From assembly GCA_963665525.1 (NCBI GenBank), contig OY762280.1, forward strand, positions 1,922,001-1,986,000: 64,000 nucleotides of DNA, written 5' to 3'. The notes beneath the pieces are model-generated. The model saw only the letters and a list, made by a program, of their open reading frames with translations. It searched no databases and was not told the DNA's origin. The position numbers were made by a program, and so were the translations under genes. Numbering within the stretch: the stretch's first letter is position 1; each line of letters starts with the position of its first letter. The stretch is from UBA12077 sp963665525 (lineage in GTDB: Bacteria > Bacteroidota > Bacteroidia > Bacteroidales > UBA12077). This document shows, in pieces, positions 35,495 through 44,838 of the stretch.

Positions 35495-36529
35495 CTATCT
35501 ACTATAAAGACCAGAAAGGGTTTCTTTATTTGCTTTACCATTCTTATTTAATTCTGATAAAACAATGTTTTCTATAAATCTTATATTCTTTTCGCATCTT
35601 GATAAACTCTCCAAAGCAAAAACAAAATAATCTGAATCAAACTCTCTTTCAATCCAAGAATATGTTTTATTATTAACTAATAGATCATCCAAATTAAAAA
35701 CATCTTCTATAATTTCCGGAACTTCGCCATCCAAACTTAATGAGTTTAAATATTTCTTATAAATTCTTAATTCCTTTTCAATTATTGGAACCATTGCATT
35801 GTCTTTCCAGATTAGAACATACTGACTAATATTTTTTGAATCAATATTATTTAGGTTCTCTATTTTAAATTCCTTTTCCCCTAAATCGCTACTTATTTGC
35901 GCATTTTCAGAATAAATGAGTAAGTCTCTTTTTGCCTGATGTATTAAATCACAGATATGATCACTTTTACTAACTATTTCTTTTGTTTCTTCATCAGTAA
36001 TATCATTTAATTGCGCATTTGAGAACTCGTAATAATCAATTATTTTCTCATTACTTTTTATGAGTTCTATACCATGAAATAATACATCTTTGCTAACATT
36101 TACACTTAGTAACACTCCGTATACTGCAATAAATATTAATCCTAAGATTATTCCTGTAAAATTTACAAATGATTGTTCCTTGTTTTTTGCCGAATGAAAT
36201 ATAAATACCGGCAAAAAAATTAAGAATGGAATAGGTACTCCAATTAATAATAGCAAACCGGCACCCGGCCAATGTTGAATTTTAAATAATGCTGCTATAA
36301 ATACTATAAAAAAGCTTATAAACGCTGCTATATAAAGCCATTTGCCAGCTTTGTTTTTTTGTCCTTTGTAATGATTTATTAATGCAACTGGTAAAAACCA
36401 AAAACTTAACAAAACCAACGATAAAGTAAGTGCAATTCCTGATCCCGGCAAGTGATTAGCCTTAAATATGCTTCCTATTAATAATAGGTTAGCTATACTA
36501 ATACCTGATATATATAAAGTTTTTTTCAT
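35495..36529 (-). CDS. Membrane protein with GldL-like HWPGA hairpins (two units)
   Basis: A 344-residue protein with about five N-terminal membrane helices and a soluble, helical C-terminal half (about 160-344). Two units of about 60 residues repeat a helix, a turn and a helix: a degenerate one at about 20-45 (FKANHLPGSGIALTL) and a canonical one near 86 (FKIQHWPGAGLLLLIG). The FKIxHWPGA turn is the signature of the N-terminal membrane hairpin of GldL/PorL, the type IX secretion motor protein. It lies 5 bases after the related 488-residue gene, in the PadR operon. Not a GldL ortholog: there is no gldKMN context. Confidence 0.75.
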   Translation of the reverse strand: MKKTLYISGISIANLLLIGSIFKANHLPGSGIALTLSLVLLSFWFLPVALINHYKGQKNKAGKWLYIAAFISFFIVFIAALFKIQHWPGAGLLLLIGVPIPFLIFLPVFIFHSAKNKEQSFVNFTGIILGLIFIAVYGVLLSVNVSKDVLFHGIELIKSNEKIIDYYEFSNAQLNDITDEETKEIVSKSDHICDLIHQAKRDLLIYSENAQISSDLGEKEFKIENLNNIDSKNISQYVLIWKDNAMVPIIEKELRIYKKYLNSLSLDGEVPEIIEDVFNLDDLLVNNKTYSWIEREFDSDYFVFALESLSRCEKNIRFIENIVLSELNKNGKANKETLSGLYSR

Positions 36530-36534
36530 CTTTT

Positions 36535-38001
36535 TTAATTTAATTGCTTGATTAGATCCTGATTGTTTTCCGTAACACCCATATTATCATTAAGATAGTT
36601 AATAGTCATATTTTCAGCAAGCTTTACATTCCTGTCAATATTTGATAATTTGATTAGAGTTGTATATAAACTGTTATATCTAAAAGTCCTATCTTCCCAG
36701 CTTCTAAGCAATCCTTCAGCTTGATCATCAAGCATAAATAAGCTCTCAATTTCTTTTTGATAGTCAGGATTTTGCCCTAACACACTTCTAAGCTTACTTT
36801 CATAGTTTAACAAGCTCTTCTTTAGTTGTTGTGCATATCCTTCACCTTGATCACTAAAGAATAATTGATTAACCAAATTATATTGCCCTTTACCTGTTAT
36901 TAAGCTAATATCGTTCAGATATTTTTCTACTTCGGGATTTGGTGTATTTTGAGATTTTAAAATAAGCTCCCTTTTAATTTTTTCAATTAAAATACCAAGG
37001 TCTTTTGCTTCTTGATGAATTTCTGTAATTGAGTTATCATTCGAATCGAAATTAATATACTGCTTAGTATTTTGATTATTAAAATACTCCTTTTCTAACT
37101 GAGCATAATAATCGGTATACGATACTGAAGACCATACTTTTTTCTCGAAACTGATACTTACCAATAGTCCAAATATTAAAAAGAATGAAATTCCAATAAT
37201 GATATAAATAAATCGTCCATTAATAAAATCGGATTTTTTATAGAGATTTACTGAATAAAGTGGTAAGAATACTGATGTTATCAGCACTGCCCCAATGATC
37301 AACATCATACTTGCACCTGGCCAATGTTGAATTTTAAATAAAGTTGATAACTCGAAAATAATAACACCGATTACTCCAATAGCATATACTAAAGTTTCTT
37401 TCTTGTTATTGCTTTTAATAGCACGAGTAATTAACCATATTGGTAAAAATATGAGTAAAAGAATCCCCCACCCACTGGTTAGAAATATAGAAGCTCCCGG
37501 CCAATGCTGGATTTTACATAAAATTCCAAACATTAATGCAATTCCTCCCAACATAGGAATAATGTGCAAAAAGAGATTTTTACGGCCATTCTTTCTGTAA
37601 CTCGCTAAAATGGTTGCAGGATAAAAGATTAAGCCTAATAATAAAAATCCAAGCGTTAAACCAATTGATGCTCCAGGCCAATGTAATATCTTGAATATTG
37701 TTCCAAGACCTATAAGAGCTAAGGATACATTCCCAAAAATTTTCATCGTTGTTTTCATAAATCTATATTTTTGATCGATTAATAAAATAGTGTCTTCCTG
37801 GATTCTTTGTAACCCAAGATCACCAAATTTGCATTGTACCCTCTCTAATGCTTTATTAAATGACAAACCTACAGACATTTCCGATTCGATATCACAACAA
37901 ATATGATCAATCAAATCGTCAGGCAGATGAGAATAAGTAATTTCACTATCACTTACCATCTCTGTTACATTTCTAATCTGTTCTACTGTTAACTCATACA
38001 T
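36535..38001 (-). CDS. HAAS/DUF1700-like membrane protein with three GldL-like HWPGA hairpins
   Basis: A 488-residue protein. Residues 1-80 are soluble (LPDDLIDHICCDIESEMSVG, then KALERVQCKFGDLG), like the HAAS/DUF1700 domain that pairs with PadR repressors. Three membrane hairpins follow at about 60-residue spacing (FKILHWPGASIGLTLG near 107, CKIQHWPGASIFLTSG near 165, FKIQHWPGASMMLIIG near 226), then another helix and a long helical soluble tail. The Lys and His of the GldL hairpin are kept, but the TEA Glu of GldL's second helix is replaced by hydrophobic residues. It overlaps the PadR gene by 8 bases. Confidence 0.78.
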   Translation of the reverse strand: MYELTVEQIRNVTEMVSDSEITYSHLPDDLIDHICCDIESEMSVGLSFNKALERVQCKFGDLGLQRIQEDTILLIDQKYRFMKTTMKIFGNVSLALIGLGTIFKILHWPGASIGLTLGFLLLGLIFYPATILASYRKNGRKNLFLHIIPMLGGIALMFGILCKIQHWPGASIFLTSGWGILLLIFLPIWLITRAIKSNNKKETLVYAIGVIGVIIFELSTLFKIQHWPGASMMLIIGAVLITSVFLPLYSVNLYKKSDFINGRFIYIIIGISFFLIFGLLVSISFEKKVWSSVSYTDYYAQLEKEYFNNQNTKQYINFDSNDNSITEIHQEAKDLGILIEKIKRELILKSQNTPNPEVEKYLNDISLITGKGQYNLVNQLFFSDQGEGYAQQLKKSLLNYESKLRSVLGQNPDYQKEIESLFMLDDQAEGLLRSWEDRTFRYNSLYTTLIKLSNIDRNVKLAENMTINYLNDNMGVTENNQDLIKQLN

Positions 38002-38338
38002 AGTTTAAACCTAAATTAGGTTTTAAAATGATACCCATTGTTTCAATAAATTCTTCGAGTTCTTTTATTTTTTCGGCAGCAAAACCAGTGCCTTTGGGTG
38101 TCAGGAAATAATATATCCTGTTCCTGTTATTGACAACTTCCGACTCTGTTGAAACAATTCCATCATCTTCAAGCTTATGTAATATCGGATAAAGCGCTCC
38201 ATATGTTAATTTTATTTTCCCATCCGATAGTTCAGAAACTCGCTGAGTAATTTCGTAGCCATACATTTTATCGTTCTCGGCCAATAATTTTAATATTATC
38301 GACTTTAACGATCCCTTTAAAAGTTCTTTTGATATCAT
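37994..38338 (-). CDS. PadR-family transcriptional repressor
   Basis: A 114-residue winged-helix protein: GSLKSIILKLLAENDKMYGYEITQRV, KLTYGALYPILHKLEDDGIV and the beta wing with NRNRIYYFLTPKG, then a dimerisation helix. PadR proteins bind inverted repeats with ATGT-like or AT-rich arms and often repress their own operon. A 21-base palindrome lies 10 bases upstream of the start. Its 3' end overlaps the HWPGA membrane protein gene, so the membrane proteins are its likely partners: signal input or effector. Confidence 0.92.
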   Translation of the reverse strand: MISKELLKGSLKSIILKLLAENDKMYGYEITQRVSELSDGKIKLTYGALYPILHKLEDDGIVSTESEVVNNRNRIYYFLTPKGTGFAAEKIKELEEFIETMGIILKPNLGLNYV

Positions 38339-38347
38339 AATACAAAT

Positions 38348-38368
38348 ATATATAAGTTTCTTATATAT
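38348..38368. promoter_or_regulatory. Candidate PadR operator
   Basis: A perfect palindrome with 9-base arms, ATATATAAG and CTTATATAT, around TTT. It lies 10 bases upstream of the padR start codon, where binding would block transcription of the operon. Being AT-rich, it needs binding data. Confidence 0.55.
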
Positions 38369-38499
38369 TACAAATTATTATATATATTTTTAATCAATGA
38401 ATTCTATCATTATTATCATGCTATTTTTTTTGAAGCAGGCAAAATACAAGTAATTAAGGAATACCTATTATTCGTGATTATTTTAGCAAAAAGTCTGAT

Positions 38500-38579
38500 A
38501 GTCACGGCGTGAATCTATTTGCAATAGTTCTAGATTAATTATGCTAAGATGCTTCATTTAAAGAACTCACACCGTGACT
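38500..38579. repeat. Long inverted repeat in an otherwise empty 435-base intergenic region
   Basis: AGTCACGGCGTGA (38500-38512) and TCACACCGTGACT (38567-38579) are inverted copies with one mismatch, separated by 54 bases that contain a smaller AATCTA/TAGATT stem (38512-38517 with 38531-38536). The arms are GC-rich compared with their surroundings. No open reading frame is present. It could be a small nonautonomous mobile element, a structured RNA or a paired binding site. I see nothing else in 38339-38773 apart from the PadR site. Confidence 0.6.
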
Positions 38580-38773
38580 TGCAAAATTAAGGGAATAACA
38601 TAAAAACAAATATTTAACAATCAACTGAAGCAACTTTTTATTAAAGAATTAAACCTTAAGCAATAAATTAAATCCAATTTTTAACTTAAAAAAATAATAG
38701 ATAGAACAAGAATAGTATATTTAATAAATGTAAAACTACTTTTACCAAACACTAGTCTTAAAAATCAAATAGC

Positions 38774-41179
38774 ATGTTAAAAAGTTATATAATAAGTGCA
38801 CTCAGAAATATTAAAAGACAAAAATTATCATCCATGATCAATATCTTTGGGTTAGCATTAGGCATAGCGTCTTTTCTTATAATATTTCTATACATTAAAA
38901 GTGAACTTCGATATGATAAACACTGGAAAGATTCTAATCAGATTTATAGATTTTCCGAATCAATAGATTATGGGAAACGTGCTGCTGATTATGCCCTATC
39001 TCCTTTCCCTCTTGCTCCTTCATTACAGGACTACTTTCCGGAAGTAAATTTAGCTACAAGAATTAGTAGATCAAGGGAATATACCACAGTGAAATATGAG
39101 GATAAAATCTTTAATATTACTGATGTACACTATGCTGATACCAATTTCTTTAAAATATTCGATTATCAATTTATCGAAGGTAATCCGAATATTGCCTTAA
39201 AAGACCCTAATAACATTGTCATTTCTTTAAGAACTGCAAAAAAAGTTTTGGGGAATGAACCTGCATTAGGCAAAGTTCTTAAAATTAATGATCAACCTTA
39301 TACTATTTCTGGCGTAATTAATTCTCATGAATTTGAATCGCATCTTGAACCAAATATTTTAAGGTCAACACTGACATTCCCCGAAGACTACCAGGAAAGG
39401 TTAAATGGAGACTGGACCTTAATTGGATACTATACTTATCTTAAATTCAATAACGAACAATCTATCCATAATTTTAAATCTAAATTAAAAGACTGGCACA
39501 CTAAAACAATTCAACCTTGGCTAGAACATCACGAATTAACGTATATCATAGATTTCAAACTGCAAGCACTGCAAGAAATTCATTTTCTTACTCAATATGA
39601 TTATGACATATCAAGCAATACGGACAATAAATATATTTATATCTTCGGGTATGTAGCATTATTTATATTACTAATAGTAAGTATCAATTATATCAACCTG
39701 GCTACTGCAAAATCGGCTAAAAGAGCCAATGAAGTAGGTATTCGTAAAACTATGGGAGCCAGTAGAAGACAACTTATCTTTCAATTTAATGGAGAAGCAA
39801 TTATTATAAGCTTACTGTCTCTTATCATTGCAGGTCTAATCATAGAATCAATTCTACCTGTTTTTAATAATCTCACCGGAAAAAACCTGAGTTTAATCAA
39901 GGATATTTCATCATTCGAAGATATAGGCATTGCAGTTGGAGTAACAGTTCTAATTGGAATAATTAGTGGATTATTTCCAGCCCTTGTGCTTTCAAAATAT
40001 AAAGCATTATCAATTGTAGGTCATGACTTCTTTTCGAAACATGGGAAAACAAAATCTATAAATTATAGAAAAGGTTTGGTTATTTTTCAATTTATCGTAA
40101 CAACAACAATGATCATTGCTACCCTGGTGGTTTTTAAACAAATGAGTTTCATGAGAAAACAGAATCTTGGTTTTGACAAAGACTGGTTGGTTGTTATTGA
40201 AATTCCACCAGGGAATGAATTACAGCAGCAATTACAAGTTATCACATCAGAGATGAAGAAAAAACCTAATGTAATTGATGCTGCCATAAGCAATGACTTT
40301 CCCGGATATAACCATGGAAGGCTCACTTTTTACATTGATGAAAATGGAAAATATCGCCAGGAAATGGTTAATTATTATCGTGTTGATGATAATTTTACAG
40401 ATATTCTTGATATAAAAATGAAAGCCGGTAGATTCTTTTCAAAAGATTATCCCAGTGATCCTCAAACGGCCATTGTAATTAATGAAGCTGCAAAAAAGGT
40501 TTTCGGGCAAAATCCTATTAGTCAAAAAGTAGCATGTGGTTTGGGTGTTGATGGACAAATTGTAGGTATCACATCTAATTTTAACTATACTTCTCTTCAT
40601 AATTCAATTGAACCTTTAGTCTTTTTATATACTCCTAAATCTGCTCGATATTTAGGAATAAAGATTAAAGGATCTGATATCTCAAGCACTTTAAAATCAA
40701 TTGAAAAATCGTGGAAACAATTTGACAGCAGCCATCCTTACATTTACAGATTTTTAGATGATCAGTTTAATAGCCAATACAATAGTGAAGAGAAAATGCA
40801 AACTATATTTGGATATTTTTCAATATTAACAATTATACTTGCCTGTTTAGGATTATATGGATTATCTGCATTTATGGCTGAACAAAAGAAAAAAGAGATT
40901 GGCATAAGAAAGGTCATGGGAAGTAGCTCTCTTCTCATTGTTAAAAATTTTATTTCACAATATTTAATCTGGATTCTGATAGCAAATGCAATAGCATGGC
41001 CACTGGCATACTTTGCAATGAATAAATGGCTTCAGAATTTTGCATACAGGACAAATCAAACACCATACATTTTTCTTATCGCTGCGTTTATTACACTTGT
41101 GTTAGCTTTGGGAACAATCAGCTTTCATGCCTTTAAAGCAGCTAACACTAATCCTGCAGATATCCTACGAGATGAATAA
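38774..41179 (+). CDS. MacB/FtsX-type ABC transporter permease
   Basis: An 801-residue permease with the same layout as the one at 4214: N-terminal helix (MINIFGLALGIASFLIIFLYI), a periplasmic MacB-like domain, three helices (SINYINLATAKSAKRANEVGIRKTMGASRRQL), a second half with KEIGIRKVMGSSSLLIV, and C-terminal AANTNPADILRDE. No ATPase is encoded nearby. It stands alone after an intergenic region of 435 bases. Such permeases are often multicopy in Bacteroidota and commonly tied to two-component regulation, but no regulator is adjacent here. Confidence 0.85.
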   Translation: MLKSYIISALRNIKRQKLSSMINIFGLALGIASFLIIFLYIKSELRYDKHWKDSNQIYRFSESIDYGKRAADYALSPFPLAPSLQDYFPEVNLATRISRSREYTTVKYEDKIFNITDVHYADTNFFKIFDYQFIEGNPNIALKDPNNIVISLRTAKKVLGNEPALGKVLKINDQPYTISGVINSHEFESHLEPNILRSTLTFPEDYQERLNGDWTLIGYYTYLKFNNEQSIHNFKSKLKDWHTKTIQPWLEHHELTYIIDFKLQALQEIHFLTQYDYDISSNTDNKYIYIFGYVALFILLIVSINYINLATAKSAKRANEVGIRKTMGASRRQLIFQFNGEAIIISLLSLIIAGLIIESILPVFNNLTGKNLSLIKDISSFEDIGIAVGVTVLIGIISGLFPALVLSKYKALSIVGHDFFSKHGKTKSINYRKGLVIFQFIVTTTMIIATLVVFKQMSFMRKQNLGFDKDWLVVIEIPPGNELQQQLQVITSEMKKKPNVIDAAISNDFPGYNHGRLTFYIDENGKYRQEMVNYYRVDDNFTDILDIKMKAGRFFSKDYPSDPQTAIVINEAAKKVFGQNPISQKVACGLGVDGQIVGITSNFNYTSLHNSIEPLVFLYTPKSARYLGIKIKGSDISSTLKSIEKSWKQFDSSHPYIYRFLDDQFNSQYNSEEKMQTIFGYFSILTIILACLGLYGLSAFMAEQKKKEIGIRKVMGSSSLLIVKNFISQYLIWILIANAIAWPLAYFAMNKWLQNFAYRTNQTPYIFLIAAFITLVLALGTISFHAFKAANTNPADILRDE

Positions 41180-41186
41180 ATACATA

Positions 41187-41220
41187 TAGCCCACAAAAAA
41201 AGATTAATTCTTGTGGGCTA
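41187..41220 (+). terminator. Terminator after the second permease gene
   Basis: A perfect 10-bp stem TAGCCCACAA/TTGTGGGCTA (41187-41196 with 41211-41220) with a 14-base loop and a weak T-run. Confidence 0.75.
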
Positions 41221-41347
41221 ATTTTAAAATAGCCTTACTTATATTTCGACAAACTCTATTTACAACTATTCTTTATTCAACTTGTCACATTAGGCTTATC
41301 GATATATATAAGACAAAGCATCAATTATTTCCTTGGTAGTTATTGTA

Positions 41348-41815
41348 TTACACCATAACTGAAATTCTCATAATAATTGGTTTAACGAGCATTTCAAAAT
41401 CTTTATAACTCATTTTAATAACCTCTGAATGAGAACCTGCAGTAAAAGCTATCTCTTTATCCTGTGTTAACGATTCGGCCACAAACACCTCCATATGATA
41501 AAGATTTCCAAATGGAGGCATTGCTCCTGTTTCACATTTAGGAAAAATACCGGTAAATTCCTCTTCATGAGCTAATTCAACCTTCTTTGCACCTGTAACT
41601 TCTTTTAAAAGCTGGAAATCAATTTTATAAGATGCTGGTAGAATTATCATCGTCATTCGATTGTCGAGTTTTACCATAACAGTCTTTGCTAATTCATGAC
41701 CTGACACATGTGCATTTGCTGCAACTTCCATTGCCGTATATGCTGGCGAATGGCTCATAATAACATATTTAATCTTGTTATTATCTAAAAAATCTTTGAC
41801 TTTTTGAATAGGCAT
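41348..41815 (-). CDS. YbaK/EbsC-family aminoacyl-tRNA deacylase
   Basis: About 155 residues. The family order is clear: KVKDFLDNNKIKYVIMSHSPAYTA, ANAHVSGHELAKTVMVKLD with the catalytic Lys, and GAMPPFGNLYHMEVFV. Members clear misacylated tRNAs such as Ala-, Cys- or Ser-tRNA made by mistake. The ATG at 41815 (MPIQKVKDF) is preferred over one six codons earlier, because the conserved domain begins there. Single gene, convergent with the permease gene. Confidence 0.88.
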   Translation of the reverse strand: MPIQKVKDFLDNNKIKYVIMSHSPAYTAMEVAANAHVSGHELAKTVMVKLDNRMTMIILPASYKIDFQLLKEVTGAKKVELAHEEEFTGIFPKCETGAMPPFGNLYHMEVFVAESLTQDKEIAFTAGSHSEVIKMSYKDFEMLVKPIIMRISVMV

Positions 41816-41958
41816 AATGAACTCAATTAACATTTTGAAGTAAATAATTTCTGTACGTTATACACTAAATAACGAGCAAGAGTATAGGAAAGAATTGCTT
41901 AAATAATTTCTATAAATTTACGCATTAACGAAACTAAAGTCAATTTAAATTTTAAGTA

Positions 41959-42411
41959 ATGAACACACCGCAAATATTAAAACACCTAGGCCCTTGCGGA
42001 TTAAACTGCTCTAAATGTTTTGCATCTAAAGATGGAGAAATTACAAGACTAAGTTCTGAACTAAAAGAAAGCTTGGGCAATTTTGATATTTATGCTGAAC
42101 GATTTGTTGACTTACTTAACGAACCTGTATTCAAAAAATATCAGGATTTTAAAGAAATGCTTCATCATTTTTCGAATGCTGCTTGTAAAGGATGTAGAAA
42201 CGATGAGTGTAAACTATTTTTAAATTGTAAAGTTAAACAGTGTACAAAAGATCATATGGTTGATTTCTGTTATCAATGCAATGAATTCCCATGTAATCAA
42301 CATGGTTTTGATGAACACCTGGAAAAACGATGGATAAACATTCAGAATACGATGAAGGAAAACGGCATTGAAAATTATTATAATGAAATTAAAGATAAAC
42401 CTCGCTATTAG
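41959..42411 (+). CDS. DUF3795 Cys-rich protein
   Basis: A 150-residue protein with the DUF3795 pattern: GPCGLNCSKCF near the start, CKGCRNDECKLFLNC, then CTKDHMVDFCYQCNEFPC. Around a dozen cysteines in pairs suggest zinc or Fe-S binding. The function is unknown. Its stop codon interleaves with that of the convergent LytTR gene (4-base overlap). Confidence 0.85.
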   Translation: MNTPQILKHLGPCGLNCSKCFASKDGEITRLSSELKESLGNFDIYAERFVDLLNEPVFKKYQDFKEMLHHFSNAACKGCRNDECKLFLNCKVKQCTKDHMVDFCYQCNEFPCNQHGFDEHLEKRWINIQNTMKENGIENYYNEIKDKPRY

Positions 42412-43115
42412 TTTAATCTCTTAGAAACTTTATCCTTATAATTTCGACCAATAGTAAATCTATTTTCGCCAATTTCAATAGTAGAAGATGTAAACACATC
42501 AACTTTTATAAGATTTACTATATATGAACGATGAATTCTAATAAAATCATTGGAAAGTTCCTTTTCAATCCGTGAAAGGCTTTCGTAACAAATTAAAGCA
42601 TGCTCTGTAGTGTGAACCTTAATATAATTATCAAGACTTTCTAAAAATAGAATATCTGCAAATTTTATTTTATAGTTCTTTTTGTCCGACTTTAGAATGA
42701 TATAATCCTTGCTTGTTTCATTTATATTTTTTCCTGTTGCTTTATTCTGTTGCTGAGCTAAAAACTTGTTGATAGACTTTAAGAAGCGCTCAAAAGAGAT
42801 TGGTTTAACAAGATAATCGACAGCATCCAAATCAAATGCATCTACAGCAAAGTTTCTATAAGCTGTTGTAAATATTACTTTGGGAGGATTTGAAAGTGAT
42901 TTTAAAAATTCAATACCAGAAATTCCCGGCATATTGATATCTAAAAAAAGCAAATCAATAGCTTCACTATTTAAAACATCAATGGCATCAATCGCTTTAG
43001 TAAATCCATGCTTACATTCAAATTGCTCAAACTTTTCGAGATGATCCTGAATAACTTTTATGGCTATTGGCTCATCATCAATGATAATACATCGATATTT
43101 TTTATGACTACTCAT
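42408..43115 (-). CDS. LytTR-family response regulator
   Basis: A 235-residue regulator: receiver domain with DDEP at residues 12-15, LLFLDINMPGISG with the phospho-acceptor Asp, and VKPISFERF; then a LytTR DNA-binding domain (ILFLESLDNYIKVHT, FIRIHRSYIVNL). The gene overlaps the upstream LytS-type kinase gene by 4 bases, so the two form a cognate system. The target is unknown. Confidence 0.95.
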   Translation of the reverse strand: MSSHKKYRCIIIDDEPIAIKVIQDHLEKFEQFECKHGFTKAIDAIDVLNSEAIDLLFLDINMPGISGIEFLKSLSNPPKVIFTTAYRNFAVDAFDLDAVDYLVKPISFERFLKSINKFLAQQQNKATGKNINETSKDYIILKSDKKNYKIKFADILFLESLDNYIKVHTTEHALICYESLSRIEKELSNDFIRIHRSYIVNLIKVDVFTSSTIEIGENRFTIGRNYKDKVSKRLN

Positions 43116-44191
43116 TTTCTTAAATCAATTTCCAAGTTTACCTTATAAACATCCTGTTCTGTTGAAATATCTAATTTGTATTGCCCTTTATAAATTAATT
43201 CCAATCTATCTTTACTATTTCTTAATCCTATTCCCTTGCCTTCTTGTTTTAAATATCTATCGTTTGTAGCTCCTGTGATACTATTCTCCACTTTAAAATT
43301 TAGTTGATCGTTATTCATATCTAACTCTATATTGATAAAGTTTCTTTCTGGGTGGTTAAATCCATGTTTAAATGCATTTTCAACAAACGGAAAAAGAATC
43401 AGTGGTGCTATTAATATTTCGCTCTTTAATTTAGGGAAATTAGTATTTACATTAAAATCTTTGTCATGACGTATCCTCTCAAGTTCAATATAGTTTTTTA
43501 TGAAATTAACTTCATTTTTCAGAGAAACAATAGGTTTATCGCATTCATACAACATATAATCTAACAAATCAGAAAGCTTAACAATAAGCTCTCGTGACGC
43601 CTCTTTATTTTCATTTACTAATCCATATAAATTATTGAGCATGTTAAACAGAAAATGTGGATGTATTTGACCTTGTAATAGTTTTAAATTCGCTTCTTTC
43701 AATTTTAAATCGGTTACCTGTTTTTGTTCTGCAATAACATTTTTTTCAACCAACTTTCTGTATGATTCTTTTACAAAATGAATAACCGCAGCTAAAATGA
43801 TTATTAAATAAGTACCAACAATTAATATAATTAAATCATCTCTATTAGGAACAATTAAATTTGGTAAATAGAATGCACTGTAAGTAACTACTGAAATGAT
43901 TAACAAGGTAATAATCCATAAGGATATTATAAATATAGCGAAAATCAAATAGCTAAATATGAACATCTTAGCCTTAAATAAAAATGTAGGGATAATGTAA
44001 TTATTAAGCAGAAGAGTAATAAAATAACTTGCCAATATTAAAATACTGACCAAAACTATCCTAATCTGTAAATCATAATCACGATTACTAAAAACAAAAT
44101 ACATCAACACGGTGGCAAACAGCCAATAAAGTATATGCCAATACCATCTGCTTTTTACCGAAACAATATTTTGAATATTAAAATTATGCAT
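43112..44191 (-). CDS. LytS/YehU-type sensor histidine kinase
   Basis: A 359-residue membrane kinase with four hydrophobic helices in the first 145 residues, a short coiled coil (EKNVIAEQKQVTDLKLKEA), the His-kinase box GQIHPHFLFNMLNNLYGL, and an atypical HATPase domain ending GKGIGLRNSKDRLELIY. It phosphorylates the LytTR regulator encoded next. No extracytoplasmic sensor domain is present, so the signal is probably sensed in the membrane. Confidence 0.94.
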   Translation of the reverse strand: MHNFNIQNIVSVKSRWYWHILYWLFATVLMYFVFSNRDYDLQIRIVLVSILILASYFITLLLNNYIIPTFLFKAKMFIFSYLIFAIFIISLWIITLLIISVVTYSAFYLPNLIVPNRDDLIILIVGTYLIIILAAVIHFVKESYRKLVEKNVIAEQKQVTDLKLKEANLKLLQGQIHPHFLFNMLNNLYGLVNENKEASRELIVKLSDLLDYMLYECDKPIVSLKNEVNFIKNYIELERIRHDKDFNVNTNFPKLKSEILIAPLILFPFVENAFKHGFNHPERNFINIELDMNNDQLNFKVENSITGATNDRYLKQEGKGIGLRNSKDRLELIYKGQYKLDISTEQDVYKVNLEIDLRK

Positions 44192-44399
44192 ATTTCAAAG
44201 ATAGTATTATTAAAGTATAGAGCTTATTATCTATTGAGATTTTATGTGAACAACTCATTTAAAACCCTAAGTAACTATTTTATATTAATTGATTTTATTT
44301 TGTCATTTAGCACGTAAAACTTTACTTTGGCATAAATAATTTTTGAATCAATACCGACTTCCATAATATTGGATTAGTATTAATCAAAACTTAAAAATT

Positions 44400-44774
44400 A
44401 TGATCATTAAACATCTATTTGAAGGCGGACCTGCATTCATGTCTATTATTTATATCATGTGGGTTGCAGTAATTATTTTAGTCATCAGATTTCTTATTAT
44501 TTATAGTAAAGACAAACAAAGTATAAAACTTAAAAGAACCAATGACGCTATTTTGTTTATAGGTAGTTTAACATTCCTTATAGGGATTTTTGGTCAGACT
44601 ATAGGAATTTTTATGGCCTTATCATCTATACAAGCTGTAGGGGAAGGTGGTATTGCACCTGCACTAATTGCTGGAGGATTAAAAGTTTCTATGATAACTA
44701 CCATGTATGGATTTGGATTAATTCTTACTTCTAGTGTTGTTTGGTTTATATTTCGAAATCTCATAAAGAAATAA
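44400..44774 (+). CDS. Short MotA/TolQ/ExbB-like membrane protein
   Basis: A 124-residue protein with three hydrophobic helices. The last two (FIGSLTFLIGIFGQTIGIFMALSSI and GGLKVSMITTMYGFGLILT) match the pore helices of MotA/TolQ/ExbB channels, but the large cytoplasmic domain of that family is missing (usual length over 200). The Bacteroidota have such short forms near LytTR systems, an impression I cannot verify here. It might form a small ion channel or a sensor. A terminator follows directly. Confidence 0.75.
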   Translation: MIIKHLFEGGPAFMSIIYIMWVAVIILVIRFLIIYSKDKQSIKLKRTNDAILFIGSLTFLIGIFGQTIGIFMALSSIQAVGEGGIAPALIAGGLKVSMITTMYGFGLILTSSVVWFIFRNLIKK

Positions 44775-44793
44775 TTAAAACAAGAATATTTTT

Positions 44794-44829
44794 ATCAGGC
44801 ATTCTTAGTAAGTTTGCCTGATTTTATTT
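44794..44829 (+). terminator. Terminator after the MotA-like gene
   Basis: A 7-bp stem ATCAGGC/GCCTGAT (44794-44800 with 44816-44822) is followed by a T-rich stretch. Confidence 0.8.
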
Positions 44830-44838
44830 TTAGATATT

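Noticed and set aside
35495..38001. True type IX secretion GldL gene
   Set aside because: Tandem hairpins, missing Glu in the second helix, and a PadR rather than gldKMN neighbourhood point to a different system.
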